Source: Curtobacterium sp. MCJR17_055
GTDB lineage: Bacteria > Actinomycetota > Actinomycetes > Actinomycetales > Microbacteriaceae
DNA length: 64,000 bases
Assembly (NCBI RefSeq): GCF_003224335.1
Contig: NZ_QKLF01000003.1
Location: 62,001 to 126,000 of the forward strand
Direction of reading: 5' to 3'
Below, one piece after another: positions 46,415-55,130 of this stretch (its first letter is position 1; each line of letters opens with the position of its first letter). A program made the translations under genes and the position numbers. The notes under the pieces are model-generated. The model saw nothing but the letters and a program-made list of their open reading frames with translations, was not told where the DNA came from and did not search any database.

Positions 46415-47506
46415 TCACACCGGGTCGCGGCGGAACAACCAGTCGACCTTCGGCTCGAGCAGCCACCGCATCCCGCGCCGGACGAACGGCTGCGCGAGGA
46501 ACAGGCTCACCGCGCACGCGAGCAGCACCATGAGCAGCACGTACGGCCACGCCGAGTGCTCCCCGGCCAGGATCCCGGACTCGCGGATGGGGTAGAGCAC
46601 GAAGGTGTGCAGGAGGTAGACGTACATCGTCGCCGCACCGAACCGGGTCAGCCAGACCGTCCGGCGGGGCACGAGCAGCAGGAACGCCGCCGTGAGCAGC
46701 GCCGCGAACAGCATCAGCCCGAAGCGGACGCCACCGGCCCACCACGTGTCCTCGCCGAGCCCGGAGTACGAGTCGTCGTAGAAGAACCAGTGGTGCAGGT
46801 CGAACTGCTCGAACTGCGGGGTGAACAGCACGCACGCTGCCGCCCACGCGGCGAAGAGCAGCGCCGCGACGACCCGCACCCGGACCACGACCCGGCGGGG
46901 CGCCTCGTACCAGCGGTCGAACACGCCCCACTGCTTGACCTGCCACCCGAGCAGGAAGAACGGCAGCAGGCTGATCGCGCGCGACAGCGAGAGCGTCGAG
47001 TCGACGTTGTCGAAGTACCCGACGCCGATGCTCAGCACCACCGCCCAGAACAGCGGCCACCGCAGCTGCGCGAGGTACGGCAGGATCAGCCGGAAGATCC
47101 CCAGCGCGAGCAGGAACCACAGCGTCCACGTCGGCTTCGTCGGGTTGAACTCCTTGCCGCCCTCGACGATCGCCTGCACCACGGTCCAGATCGTCTGCAT
47201 GACGATGTACGGCACGACGATGTCCGTGAACGTCCGCCGCATGCGCTGCGCGGTCGGGGTGTCCGCCGACGAGAAGTACCCGCTGATCACGCCGAACGCC
47301 GGCATGTGGAAGGCGTAGATGAACGTGTACAGCGCCAGAGCGTGCTCGCTGCCCGTCGTCTGCCGCTGGATCGCGTGCCCGATCACCACGAGGGTCACCG
47401 CGACGAACCGCGAGGTGTCCCACAGGGGGATGCGGCGCTTCGACCGGCCCGCCTCGAGCGGAGCGGCCGGGACCGAAGGCGCGGGAGGAGCGGCGTCCGT
47501 CGTCAT
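46415..47506 (-). CDS. membrane acyltransferase 3 family protein (OafA/YrhL-like)
   Basis: 363 residues with ten or so membrane helices, the Acyl_transf_3 fold: WDTSRFVAVTLVVIGHAIQR carries the catalytic His of the family near the end of helix 1, and FIYAFHMPAFGVISGYF follows. Members O-acetylate surface polysaccharides or lipids; the acceptor is unknown. TAACGT ends 7 bases before the ATG. Only 7 bases separate its stop from the convergent AraC gene. Confidence 0.85.
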   Translation of the reverse strand: MTTDAAPPAPSVPAAPLEAGRSKRRIPLWDTSRFVAVTLVVIGHAIQRQTTGSEHALALYTFIYAFHMPAFGVISGYFSSADTPTAQRMRRTFTDIVVPYIVMQTIWTVVQAIVEGGKEFNPTKPTWTLWFLLALGIFRLILPYLAQLRWPLFWAVVLSIGVGYFDNVDSTLSLSRAISLLPFFLLGWQVKQWGVFDRWYEAPRRVVVRVRVVAALLFAAWAAACVLFTPQFEQFDLHHWFFYDDSYSGLGEDTWWAGGVRFGLMLFAALLTAAFLLLVPRRTVWLTRFGAATMYVYLLHTFVLYPIRESGILAGEHSAWPYVLLMVLLACAVSLFLAQPFVRRGMRWLLEPKVDWLFRRDPV

Positions 47507-47513
47507 CTCCCGC

Positions 47514-47519
47514 ACGTTA
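47514..47519 (-). promoter_or_regulatory. -10 element of the acyltransferase gene
   Basis: TAACGT (minus strand) ends 7 bases before the ATG; the intervening GCGGGAG could also act as a ribosome binding site. Confidence 0.45.
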
Positions 47520-47590
47520 CCGTCCGGCGGCCCCCGGCGTGTCGGTAGCGTTGACGACACCCCGCACCACCGACCACCACGAGGAGCACC

Positions 47591-48388
47591 ATGAGCAACC
47601 GTCGAGCCGTCGTCACCGGAGCCAGTTCGGGGATCGGGGCCGCCACCGTCCGGCGCTTCCGCCAGCACGGGTGGGACGTCCTCGCGGTCGCGCGCCGGGC
47701 CGACCGGCTCGAGGCGCTCGCCGCGGAGACCGGTGCGGACACGCTCGTCGTCGACGTCACCTCGGACGCGGACGTGTCGGCGCTCGCCGCCCGCGTGGAC
47801 GAGCTCGGCGGGGCGGACGTGCTCGTCAACAACGCCGGGGGAGCGTTCGGCTCGGCGTCCGTGGAGGAGTCCGATGTCGAGGACTGGCGCGCGATGTTCG
47901 AGGTGAACGTCCTCGGCACGAAGCGGGTCACCGCGGCGCTGCTGCCGGCGCTGCGCCGCCGTGCCGCGGCGACGGGCGGTGCGGACGTCGTCACCGTGAC
48001 GAGCACGGCCGGGTTCGTCACCTACGAGAACGGCGGCGGCTACGTGGCCGCGAAGCACGCCGAGCACGCCCTCGTCGGTGTGCTCAGGCTCGAGCTCAAC
48101 GGCGAGCCGATCCGCGTCGTGGAGATCGCCCCCGGCATGGTGAAGACCGAGGAGTTCTCCGTCGTGCGGTTCGGCGGCGACACCGCGGCGGCCGCGGCCG
48201 TCTACGACGGGGTCGAGGCGCCGCTCGTGGCGGACGACGTCGCCGAGGCGATCGTGCACGCCGTGGAGCTGCCGCCGCACGTCAACCTCGACCTCGTGAC
48301 GGTCCGTCCGGTGGCGCAGTCGGCGCAGCACAAGCTCGCCCGCGGGCCGCTCACGCCCAAGGGGCAGGCCGCAGCGCCCGGGCGGTGA
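47591..48388 (+). CDS. short-chain dehydrogenase/reductase
   Basis: A 265-residue classical SDR (serine 3-dehydrogenase/YdfG-like): cofactor loop TGASSGIGAATVRRF, the NNAGG motif (VNNAGGAFGSA), and catalytic Ser (TVTSTAGFVTYENGGGY) with Tyr and Lys in GGYVAAKHAEHAL. Arg in VARRADRL suggests NADP preference. The ATG follows GAGGAG. The substrate is not predictable beyond a small hydroxy compound. Confidence 0.9.
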   Translation: MSNRRAVVTGASSGIGAATVRRFRQHGWDVLAVARRADRLEALAAETGADTLVVDVTSDADVSALAARVDELGGADVLVNNAGGAFGSASVEESDVEDWRAMFEVNVLGTKRVTAALLPALRRRAAATGGADVVTVTSTAGFVTYENGGGYVAAKHAEHALVGVLRLELNGEPIRVVEIAPGMVKTEEFSVVRFGGDTAAAAAVYDGVEAPLVADDVAEAIVHAVELPPHVNLDLVTVRPVAQSAQHKLARGPLTPKGQAAAPGR

Positions 48389-48419
48389 CGACGGGTCGCG
48401 GGCGGCGCACCCCTGCCGG

Positions 48420-48425
48420 TACCGT
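48420..48425 (+). promoter_or_regulatory. -10 element of the phosphoribosyltransferase gene
   Basis: TACCGT ends 6 bases before the ATG at 48432; leaderless arrangement. Confidence 0.5.
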
Positions 48426-48431
48426 GGGCGG

Positions 48432-48962
48432 ATGCCGATCAGCAGCGAACCAGCGGAGCCGTCCGCCTCGTCGACCGTGACCGTGACGAGCGGACCGGAG
48501 GTGCTCGGCTGGCTCGAGTTCGGCGACGCCGCACGCCTGCTCGCCAAGGACGTCCTGTCCGCCGGGTTCGAGCCCGAGGTGGTCGTGGCCGTCGCTCGCG
48601 GCGGACTCATCATCGCCGGTGCCGTGGCCTACGCGCTCGGCACCAAGGAGTGCGGCTCGATCAACGTCGAGTTCTACACCGACGTCGAGCAGCGCCTCGA
48701 GGAGCCGGTCGTGCTCGCGCCGGCCCTCGACGCGCCGAGCCTCGCCGGCAAGCGGGTCCTGGTCGTCGACGACGTGTCGGACTCCGGCCGCACCCTCGCG
48801 CTCGTGGTCGACATCATCCGGAACGCCGGTGCCGACGTCCGCAGCGCCTGCCTCTACTCCAAGCCCGGCACGGTGCTCGAGCCCGACCACGTGTGGCGCC
48901 GGGTCGACGGCTGGATCACGTTCCCGTGGAGCGCCCTCGCGCCGGTGACGGCCGAGTCGTGA
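48432..48962 (+). CDS. phosphoribosyltransferase (type I fold)
   Basis: 176 residues with the PRPP-binding signature VLVVDDVSDSGRTLAL, an EVVVAVARGGLIIAGAVAYALG loop and C-terminal W residues (GWITFPW) as in xanthine/hypoxanthine-guanine-type and Gcd10-like PRTases. Probably purine salvage; the base is uncertain. The stop overlaps the next start (GTGA). Confidence 0.85.
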   Translation: MPISSEPAEPSASSTVTVTSGPEVLGWLEFGDAARLLAKDVLSAGFEPEVVVAVARGGLIIAGAVAYALGTKECGSINVEFYTDVEQRLEEPVVLAPALDAPSLAGKRVLVVDDVSDSGRTLALVVDIIRNAGADVRSACLYSKPGTVLEPDHVWRRVDGWITFPWSALAPVTAES

Positions 48963-49678
48963 GCATCCACCTGGTCGGCGGCGGCCCCTTCGTCGCCGCG
49001 GACGTCGCCGCTGCCTTCACCGCCGAGGCCACCGCTCGCTCCGCCGCGGTCGGGCGCACCGTCCCCCGCATCGCGCTGCTGTCCGTCGCCGGTGCCGACG
49101 GCAGGTCGCCCGGCTCGACCGCCGACATCGCCGAGGTCCTCGGCGGTGCCCGCGCGGCCGAGGTCCTCGTCACCGAGGTCCCCGCCGGCGGGGTCTTCGA
49201 CACGACGGTCCTCAGCGACGTCGACGCCCTGGTCGTCAGCGGCGGCCGGACCCCGGACTACCTGGACGCCGTCACGCCGCTCGTCGACCAGATCCGCCTG
49301 CTCGTGTCGGACGGTCTGCCGTACCTCGGGTACTCCGCCGGTGCGATGATCGCCGCGGACCGCGCCCTGGTCGGCGGACACCGGATCGGCGGCGTCGAGG
49401 TCTGCCCCGAGGACGCCTCCGAGGGCCTGGACGAGGTCGAGCTCCGCGAGGGACTCGGACTCGTCGACCTCACCATCGACGTGCACGCCGCGCAGGCCGG
49501 CACCCTCGCCCGCCTCGTCGCGAGCGCCGAGGCCGAGTTCGTCACCGCGGGTCTCGCCATCGACGAGGACACCGCGCTCGTCGTCGGCGAAGGTGCGCTC
49601 GAGGTCCGCGGCACCGGGAGCGTCTGGCGGGTGATGGCGGGCGAGGAGTCCGTCTCGGTCGCCACCATGGGCGCCTAG
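48959..49678 (+). CDS. peptidase S51 / type 1 glutamine amidotransferase-like protein
   Basis: 239 residues from a GTG that overlaps the previous stop. The nucleophile elbow is [14 protein letters not shown], with the preceding glycine-rich [14 protein letters not shown]; both fit the dipeptidase E (S51) family. Substrates of the family are N-terminal-Asp dipeptides or cyanophycin pieces, but the specific one cannot be told. It sits in a tight run PRTase-S51-ung. Confidence 0.82.
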   Translation: MSIHLVGGGPFVAADVAAAFTAEATARSAAVGRTVPRIALLSVAGADGRSPGSTADIAEVLGGARAAEVLVTEVPAGGVFDTTVLSDVDALVVSGGRTPDYLDAVTPLVDQIRLLVSDGLPYLGYSAGAMIAADRALVGGHRIGGVEVCPEDASEGLDEVELREGLGLVDLTIDVHAAQAGTLARLVASAEAEFVTAGLAIDEDTALVVGEGALEVRGTGSVWRVMAGEESVSVATMGA

Positions 49679-49679
49679 C

Positions 49680-50366
49680 GTGCAGCCGAAGCCCCTCGCG
49701 GAGCTCGTCGACCCCGGCTGGGCCGAGGCGCTCGCCTCGGTCGAGGACGAGGTCCACCGGATCGGTGCGTGGCTCCGGGCCGAACACGAGGCGGGCCGAC
49801 CGTACCTGCCCGCCGGACCGGCGGTCCTCCGTGCCTTCGAGGACCCGTTCGACCGCGTGAAGGTGCTCGTCGTCGGGCAGGACCCGTACCCGACCCCCGG
49901 ACACCCGATCGGCCTGTCCTTCGCCGTCGCCCCGCACGTGCGCCCGGTCCCGCGGAGCCTGCAGAACGTCTACCGGGAGCTCGCTGACGACCTCGGCGTG
50001 ACGCCCCCACCGCACGGCGACCTGCGGGCGTGGTCCCGGCAGGGCGTGCTGTTGCTCAACCGGGTGCTCACCGTCGGCGTGGGCGCGCCCGCCAGTCACC
50101 GCGGCAAGGGCTGGGAAGCGGTCACCGAGCAGGCCGTCCGGGCCCTCGTCGCCCGCGACCGTCCCCTCGTCGCCGTGCTCTGGGGTGCGCAGGCGGCGTC
50201 GGTCCGGCCGTTCCTCGGCGACACCCCGGTCGTCGCGTCGGCACACCCGAGTCCGTTGAGCGCGTCCCGCGGGTTCTTCGGCAGCCGACCGTTCTCCGCG
50301 GTCGACGACCTGCTCGCCGCCCAGGGCGCGGACCCCGTCGACTGGACCCTGCCGACCGAGCCGTGA
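49680..50366 (+). CDS. ung: uracil-DNA glycosylase
   Basis: Removes uracil from DNA in base excision repair. 228 residues; the catalytic water-activating loop is [18 protein letters not shown], with [12 protein letters not shown] and the DNA-intercalating loop [18 protein letters not shown]. The GTG start lies one base after the stop of the S51-like gene. Confidence 0.97.
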   Translation: MQPKPLAELVDPGWAEALASVEDEVHRIGAWLRAEHEAGRPYLPAGPAVLRAFEDPFDRVKVLVVGQDPYPTPGHPIGLSFAVAPHVRPVPRSLQNVYRELADDLGVTPPPHGDLRAWSRQGVLLLNRVLTVGVGAPASHRGKGWEAVTEQAVRALVARDRPLVAVLWGAQAASVRPFLGDTPVVASAHPSPLSASRGFFGSRPFSAVDDLLAAQGADPVDWTLPTEP

Positions 50367-50377
50367 CGGGCCTCCCG

Positions 50378-50383
50378 TAGGCT
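50378..50383 (+). promoter_or_regulatory. -10 element of the PAT-like acetyltransferase gene
   Basis: TAGGCT ends 6 bases before the GTG at 50390. Confidence 0.5.
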
Positions 50384-50389
50384 CGGACC

Positions 50390-50998
50390 GTGCTCGAGGA
50401 GGAATACCAGCAGCGGCGGACCCTGCCGCGACACCTGCGTGCCCCGGCCCCGCCGGAACCGGTCTTCACGTACGCGATCCGACCGGCGACGACCGCGGAC
50501 CTGCCCGAGGTGCGCGAGATCCACACGCACTACGTCCGGAACTCCTCCGTGACGTTCGACGCGGCGGCCTTCACCTTCGCCGCGTGGAAGCGCCGGTACG
50601 ACGACCTCCAGCGGCGGAAGCTGCCGTTCCTGGTGGCGCAGGCACCGTCCGGGCAGGTGCTCGGCTACGCGCTCGTCGAGCCCTGGAACCCGCGGGACCG
50701 GTCGAACCACGTGGTCGAGGACTCGATCTACCTCGGGGCGGCCTCGGGCGGGAAGGGCCTCGGCCGGGCACTCATGGAGGCACTGCTCGAGGCGTGCCGG
50801 GCGGCCGGCGTGCGCGAGGTCATCGCCGTGATCGCCGACCGGTCCGCGGACGCCTCGATCCGGTTGCACGAGCGGCTCGGGTTCGAGGAGATCGGCCGGA
50901 TGGGACGGGTCGGCTTCAAGTACGACCGGTGGCTCGGCACGGTGACGATGCGCCTGCGGCTCCGCGGTCTGCGCAGGCGGCCCTCCGGCGGGCGCTGA
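50390..50998 (+). CDS. GNAT acetyltransferase, phosphinothricin/L-amino-acid acetyltransferase type
   Basis: 202 residues, close in layout to the PAT/MnaT family: YAIRPATTADLPEVREIHTHYVRNSSVTF at the start (in parts), WNPRDRSNHVVEDSIYL, acetyl-CoA loop ASGGKGLGRALMEALLEACR and LHERLGFEEIGRMGRVGFKYDRW. Such enzymes acetylate methionine sulfone, methionine sulfoximine or phosphinothricin. It has a ~25-residue N-terminal extension. Confidence 0.88.
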   Translation: MLEEEYQQRRTLPRHLRAPAPPEPVFTYAIRPATTADLPEVREIHTHYVRNSSVTFDAAAFTFAAWKRRYDDLQRRKLPFLVAQAPSGQVLGYALVEPWNPRDRSNHVVEDSIYLGAASGGKGLGRALMEALLEACRAAGVREVIAVIADRSADASIRLHERLGFEEIGRMGRVGFKYDRWLGTVTMRLRLRGLRRRPSGGR

Positions 50999-51015
50999 GC
51001 GAGCACCGCTCAGCG
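50993..51015. terminator. hairpin between convergent GNAT and GntR genes
   Basis: CGCTGAGCG pairs exactly with CGCTCAGCG around AGCAC, overlapping the GNAT stop codon. Confidence 0.65.
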
Positions 51016-51023
51016 AGCACCGG

Positions 51024-51722
51024 TCAGCGGGCCTCGGCGACGAACTCGTCGCGCGTGGTGCGCACCAGGGCGGCGGCCGCGTCGGACGCGAGTCGGGCCT
51101 CCCGGTCGACGACCGCCCGGCCGACGGCCTCGTGTCGGGCGGCGGCCTCGGCGGTCCATCGGGTGATGGTGTCGCGGGACTCGCTCGTCCGGGTGCGGAG
51201 GAGCGCCTCGACCGTGTGCGCGAAGTGCGCGAAGACCGTGTTGCCGGATCCGGTGAGCAGGGCACGGTGGAAGCGCACGTCCGCCTCGAGGTAGGCATGT
51301 CCGTCCCCGCGTCCGACGGCCTCGACCATCTCGCGGGCCGCGACGAGCACGGCGTCGGCGGCCGGACCGCCCCGGTCCGCGGTGAGGGTGGCGGCGACCG
51401 GCTCGATCCCGAGCCGGAGTTCGAGCAGTTCGCGTTGCTGGGTGAAGTACGCGTCCGAGGCCCCGCGCCAGCGGATCACCGAGGGGGCGAGGAGCTCCCA
51501 GTCCGACGACGGCAGCACCTGGGTGCCCACCCGTTGGCGTGGCCGGACCATGCTGAGCGACTGGAGCACGCGGAGTGCCTCGCGGACGACCGATCGTGAG
51601 ACGCCGAACTCGGCGGCGACGTCCTCCGGTCGGAGCACCGTCCCCGGGGCGACCGCGCCGTCGACGATGCGCTGCCCGAGCGTGTCGAGCACGTGGGCGT
51701 GCAGGCCGCGGGGTGTCGGCAT
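51024..51722 (-). CDS. FadR-subfamily GntR regulator, probable gluconate repressor
   Basis: 232 residues. The N-terminal winged helix (PGTVLRPEDVAAEFGVSRSVVREALRVLQSLSMV) is followed by an all-helical FCD ligand domain (RLGIEPVAATLTADRG, DVRFHRALLTGSGNTVF), with metal-binding His and Asp positions typical of the family. The ATG follows AGGAGG. It is divergent from gntP-gntK across a region holding a palindromic operator, so gluconate repression is a strong inference. Confidence 0.9.
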   Translation of the reverse strand: MPTPRGLHAHVLDTLGQRIVDGAVAPGTVLRPEDVAAEFGVSRSVVREALRVLQSLSMVRPRQRVGTQVLPSSDWELLAPSVIRWRGASDAYFTQQRELLELRLGIEPVAATLTADRGGPAADAVLVAAREMVEAVGRGDGHAYLEADVRFHRALLTGSGNTVFAHFAHTVEALLRTRTSESRDTITRWTAEAAARHEAVGRAVVDREARLASDAAAALVRTTRDEFVAEAR

Positions 51723-51826
51723 CGTTCCTCCTGGTCGGACCGTCGGGTACGGGTGTGTGACGCGGACCCCATTGCAGCGGCAGACTGCGCGCAGGACGAG
51801 CTGGCGCGCGGGCGTCGACGATGTAG

Positions 51827-51840
51827 TCTGATTAATCAGA
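51827..51840. promoter_or_regulatory. palindromic operator of the gluconate module
   Basis: TCTGATTAATCAGA is a perfect 14-bp palindrome, AT-rich in a very GC-rich setting, 98 bases before gntP and 105 bases before gntR. It is the natural candidate binding site for the adjacent GntR-type repressor. Confidence 0.7.
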
Positions 51841-51937
51841 TTATTGGTTCGACGGTCGGGATGGACAGTGACCGGCACGAACCAGCCACCAGCAGCAGGA
51901 CGGCGCAGCGCAGGAGCTGCACCAGGAAGGGGCGCAG

Positions 51938-53440
51938 ATGCCTCACCTCCAGACCTCGGCGGCGGGCACCCTGCTCGCGGCGGGCCCCGAGCCGGTCGAA
52001 CCGTCGGGCACGATCCCACAGCTCGTCATCGCTGCCCTCGTCGGCATCGTGGTGATCATCGCGCTCATCACCTGGCTCAAGGTGCACCCGTTCGTCGCCC
52101 TGACGATCGGCGCGCTCGGCGTCGGTCTCGGCGCGGGTCTCGCCCCGGAACAGACGGTCACGAGCTTCGGCAACGGCTTCGGCGCGACCATGACGAGCGT
52201 CGGCATCCTCGTCGGGCTCGGGTCGATGTTCGGCAAGCTGCTCGTCGACTCCGGCGCCGCCGACCGGGTCGTCGACACGCTGGTCCGCCGGTCCTCGGCC
52301 GCCGCCCTGCCCTGGACGATGGCGCTCATCGGCGCGCTCATCGGCCTGCCGATGTTCTTCGAGGTCGGCCTCGTGCTCCTCATCCCGATCATCGTGCTCG
52401 TCGCGAAGCGCAGCAGCGTCCCGATCATGAAGATCGCGATCCCGGCCCTCGCCGGCCTGTCGACCATGCACGCGTTCGTCCCACCGCACCCCGGTCCGCT
52501 CGTGGCCGTCTCGACGGTCGGCGCAGACCTCGGGACGACGCTCGCCTTCGGCATCGTGCTCGCGGTCCCCGTCATCGTCGTCGCCGGTCCGGTGTTCGCC
52601 CGCTTCGCGGCACGCTGGGTCGACGTCCCCGCTCCGGACATGTTCGGCTCACGGGACGCGGACCCCGCGCACTCCGGCCGGGAGGCACGCCGCGGCTCCG
52701 CCACGCAGGACACGGCGTCCCTGCCGAACGGGAAGAGCGACTTCACCCGGGTCATCAGCGAACCGCGCAGCCCGTCCTTCGCGGTCGCCCTCGTCGGCAT
52801 CCTGCTGCCCGTCGTGCTCATGCTCGCGCAGGCGATCCGCGAGGCCACGGTGCCGGACGCCGGCGGCGCGTGGGTCGGCGTGCTCGACTTCCTCGGCACG
52901 CCGATGATCGCGATCGGCATCGCCACCGTCTACGCGATGGTGTTCTTCGCGGTCGGCGGTGGCATGGACCGGTCGGCCGTCGCGAAGTCCCTCGAGAGCG
53001 CCCTGCCGCCGGTGGCCGGCGTCCTGCTCATCGTCGGCGCGGGCGGCGGCTTCAAGCAGGTGCTCATCGACACGGGCATCGGCGGCGTGATCGCCGACGC
53101 CGTCCAGGAGTCCGGCGTGTCGGTGCTGCTCGTCGCCTGGGTGGTGTCCGCGCTCGTCCGGGTCGCCACCGGGTCCGCGACCGTCGCGACGGTCACCGCC
53201 GCGGGCATCATGGCCCCGATCGCGCAGGACCTCTCGTCCCCGATGACCTCGCTGCTCGTGCTCGCCATCGGTGCCGGGTCGGTCTTCCTGTCGCACGTGA
53301 ACGACGCCGGGTTCTGGCTCGTCAAGGGCTACCTCAACACGACCGTCGGGCAGACCTTCAAGACGTGGTCGGTGCTCGAGTGCCTCATCTCGGTCACCGG
53401 GCTGGTCGGTGTGCTCGTCGCGGGGGTCTTCATCCGATGA
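51938..53440 (+). CDS. gntP: GntP-family gluconate permease
   Basis: 500 residues with about 12-14 membrane helices. GntP-family stretches include FGATMTSVGILVGLGSMFGKLL, ALIGLPMFFEVGLVLLIPII, MHAFVPPHPGPLVAVSTVGADLG and SVFLSHVNDAGFWLVKGYLN (in parts). It imports gluconate or a related aldonate. The ATG follows AGGAAGGGG. The stop overlaps gntK (ATGA), and the regulator is divergent. Confidence 0.94.
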   Translation: MPHLQTSAAGTLLAAGPEPVEPSGTIPQLVIAALVGIVVIIALITWLKVHPFVALTIGALGVGLGAGLAPEQTVTSFGNGFGATMTSVGILVGLGSMFGKLLVDSGAADRVVDTLVRRSSAAALPWTMALIGALIGLPMFFEVGLVLLIPIIVLVAKRSSVPIMKIAIPALAGLSTMHAFVPPHPGPLVAVSTVGADLGTTLAFGIVLAVPVIVVAGPVFARFAARWVDVPAPDMFGSRDADPAHSGREARRGSATQDTASLPNGKSDFTRVISEPRSPSFAVALVGILLPVVLMLAQAIREATVPDAGGAWVGVLDFLGTPMIAIGIATVYAMVFFAVGGGMDRSAVAKSLESALPPVAGVLLIVGAGGGFKQVLIDTGIGGVIADAVQESGVSVLLVAWVVSALVRVATGSATVATVTAAGIMAPIAQDLSSPMTSLLVLAIGAGSVFLSHVNDAGFWLVKGYLNTTVGQTFKTWSVLECLISVTGLVGVLVAGVFIR

Positions 53441-53979
53441 GCGGACACGCGACCGACCAGCAGCCGGTACCGCTCGACGCACGGGTGCTCGTGGTCATGG
53501 GCGTGTCCGGTTCGGGCAAGTCGACGGTCGCCGCGATGCTCGCCGAGGAGCTCGGATGGGCCTTCGCCGAGGGCGACGACATGCACCCCGCGACCAACGT
53601 CGCGAAGATGCAGGCCGGGACACCCCTGAGCGACGAGGACCGGTGGCCGTGGCTCGACGTCGTGGCCGGATGGATCCGCGGACACCTCGCCGCCGGTACG
53701 AACGGGGTGGTGACCTGCTCCGCACTCAAGCGGTCCTACCGGGACGTGCTCCGGGCCTCCGGGGTGGTCTTCGTGCACGTCGCGGGGGACCGGGCGCTCC
53801 TCGGACAGCGCATGTCGTCACGGTCCGGGCACTTCATGCCGACGTCGTTGCTCGACTCACAGCTGGCGACGCTCGAGCCGCCGCAGGCGGACGAGGTCCA
53901 CGTCACCGTCGCGGCCGACCGTACCCCTGCCGAGGAGTGCGCCGAGGTGCTGCGGGCGCTGGCGCTCCGGGCCGCGTGA
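53437..53979 (+). CDS. gntK: gluconokinase
   Basis: Phosphorylates gluconate to 6-phosphogluconate, feeding the pentose phosphate route. 180 residues: P-loop MGVSGSGKST near residues 21-30, EGDDMHPATNVAKMQAGTPL, DRWPWLDVV, CSALKRSYRDVLR and the lid region SSRSGHFMPTSLLDSQLATLE, all hallmark segments of bacterial GntK. Translationally coupled to gntP. Confidence 0.96.
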   Translation: MSGHATDQQPVPLDARVLVVMGVSGSGKSTVAAMLAEELGWAFAEGDDMHPATNVAKMQAGTPLSDEDRWPWLDVVAGWIRGHLAAGTNGVVTCSALKRSYRDVLRASGVVFVHVAGDRALLGQRMSSRSGHFMPTSLLDSQLATLEPPQADEVHVTVAADRTPAEECAEVLRALALRAA

Positions 53980-54017
53980 GCAGCGGGCGCTCCGGCACGC
54001 GCTGACCGGTCCGCCCG

Positions 54018-55022
54018 TCACTCCGAGCCGCCGCGCGTGCCGGGCAGGCTGAGGATGTTGTCGCTGCCCTGCGGGACGACGATGAGCGAGCCGTTGTCAC
54101 CGGCGCTCTTCAGGGCCTCGATCTCCCGCTGCTTCAGCGCGGCGTCCGACAGCGGCTGGCCGTTGAGCACCTTGTTCGCGTCGGCCTGCCCCTGCGCCTC
54201 GGCGACCTGCTGCTGCGCCTGGACCTTCTTGGCGTCGAGCAGCGCGCGCTCCTTCGTCACCTGGATCTGTGCCTGCTGCGCGGCCGCGTACGAGTCCGTG
54301 ACCGACTTCGGGGGCGTGATCTCCTGGAGTGCGAAGTTGTCGACGTGCACGCCCGAGCCCTGCCACCGTCGTTCGAGCGCCTGGATCATGGACTTCTCGA
54401 CCGCCCCGCGCTTGGTGATGAGGGCGATCGTGGTGAAGTCGTTCGGGACCTGGCGCACGACGCTCCGCACGGAGTTGCCGATGAACTGCGTCTTGAAGTT
54501 CTCCTCGGTCTTGTACGACCGGTAGATGTCCGTGACGGCCTTCGCGTCGATGCTGTACTGCAGGTTCAGGCTGATGTTCGACGAGACGCCGTCCCGGTCC
54601 TGGACGGTGACGTACGGGCCGGAGCGGACGTTGCCGTTGTTGTCCGAGTCCGAGCCGTTGACCGCGTTGATGTACGTCACCGTCTGGTTGCGGATGTTGA
54701 ACGTGTGCAGCGTCGCCCACGGCGCCGTGAAGTGGAAGCCGGAGTCGGTCGTCTGCCCGACGATGTTGCCGGAGATGTCCACCTGGACCTTCGACTCGCC
54801 GGTGTCCTGCGCGTAGAGGGTGCTCGCGAGCGTGCAGACGGCGAACAGGAAGCCTGCCCCGACGGCGAACCAGGCGGCGACGCGGTTCGGGCGACGGGTG
54901 GGTGCCGCTTCCTGGGCCTCTCGACCCGGCGTCGCCGGTCGGGCCGGGGTGGTGTAGGTCCGTGTGCGGAACCACAGCGCAGCGAGCGCGACGACGAGGA
55001 AGAGGATGGCGAGCACGAACAT
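54018..55022 (-). CDS. SPFH/Band 7 domain membrane protein
   Basis: 334 residues from the ATG behind AGGAGTG. It has two N-terminal hydrophobic helices (FVLAILFLVVALAALWF, then VAAWFAVGAGFLFAVC) and an extended SPFH domain (GIVGQTTDSGFHFTAPWATLHTFNIRNQTV region). A coiled coil rich in Ala, Gln and Lys follows. The last 40 residues are polar. The family organises membrane microdomains; the role here is not known. Confidence 0.88.
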   Translation of the reverse strand: MFVLAILFLVVALAALWFRTRTYTTPARPATPGREAQEAAPTRRPNRVAAWFAVGAGFLFAVCTLASTLYAQDTGESKVQVDISGNIVGQTTDSGFHFTAPWATLHTFNIRNQTVTYINAVNGSDSDNNGNVRSGPYVTVQDRDGVSSNISLNLQYSIDAKAVTDIYRSYKTEENFKTQFIGNSVRSVVRQVPNDFTTIALITKRGAVEKSMIQALERRWQGSGVHVDNFALQEITPPKSVTDSYAAAQQAQIQVTKERALLDAKKVQAQQQVAEAQGQADANKVLNGQPLSDAALKQREIEALKSAGDNGSLIVVPQGSDNILSLPGTRGGSE

Positions 55023-55130
55023 GAAGAACACTCCTGGAGTTGGTCTCTGCAGTCTGCCGTACCCCAACGGTCACGGTTCCCGCGGCGGCCCTTGGGAGGA
55101 CGGCCGGGCGGCTCCCGGCAGCATGGGCGC

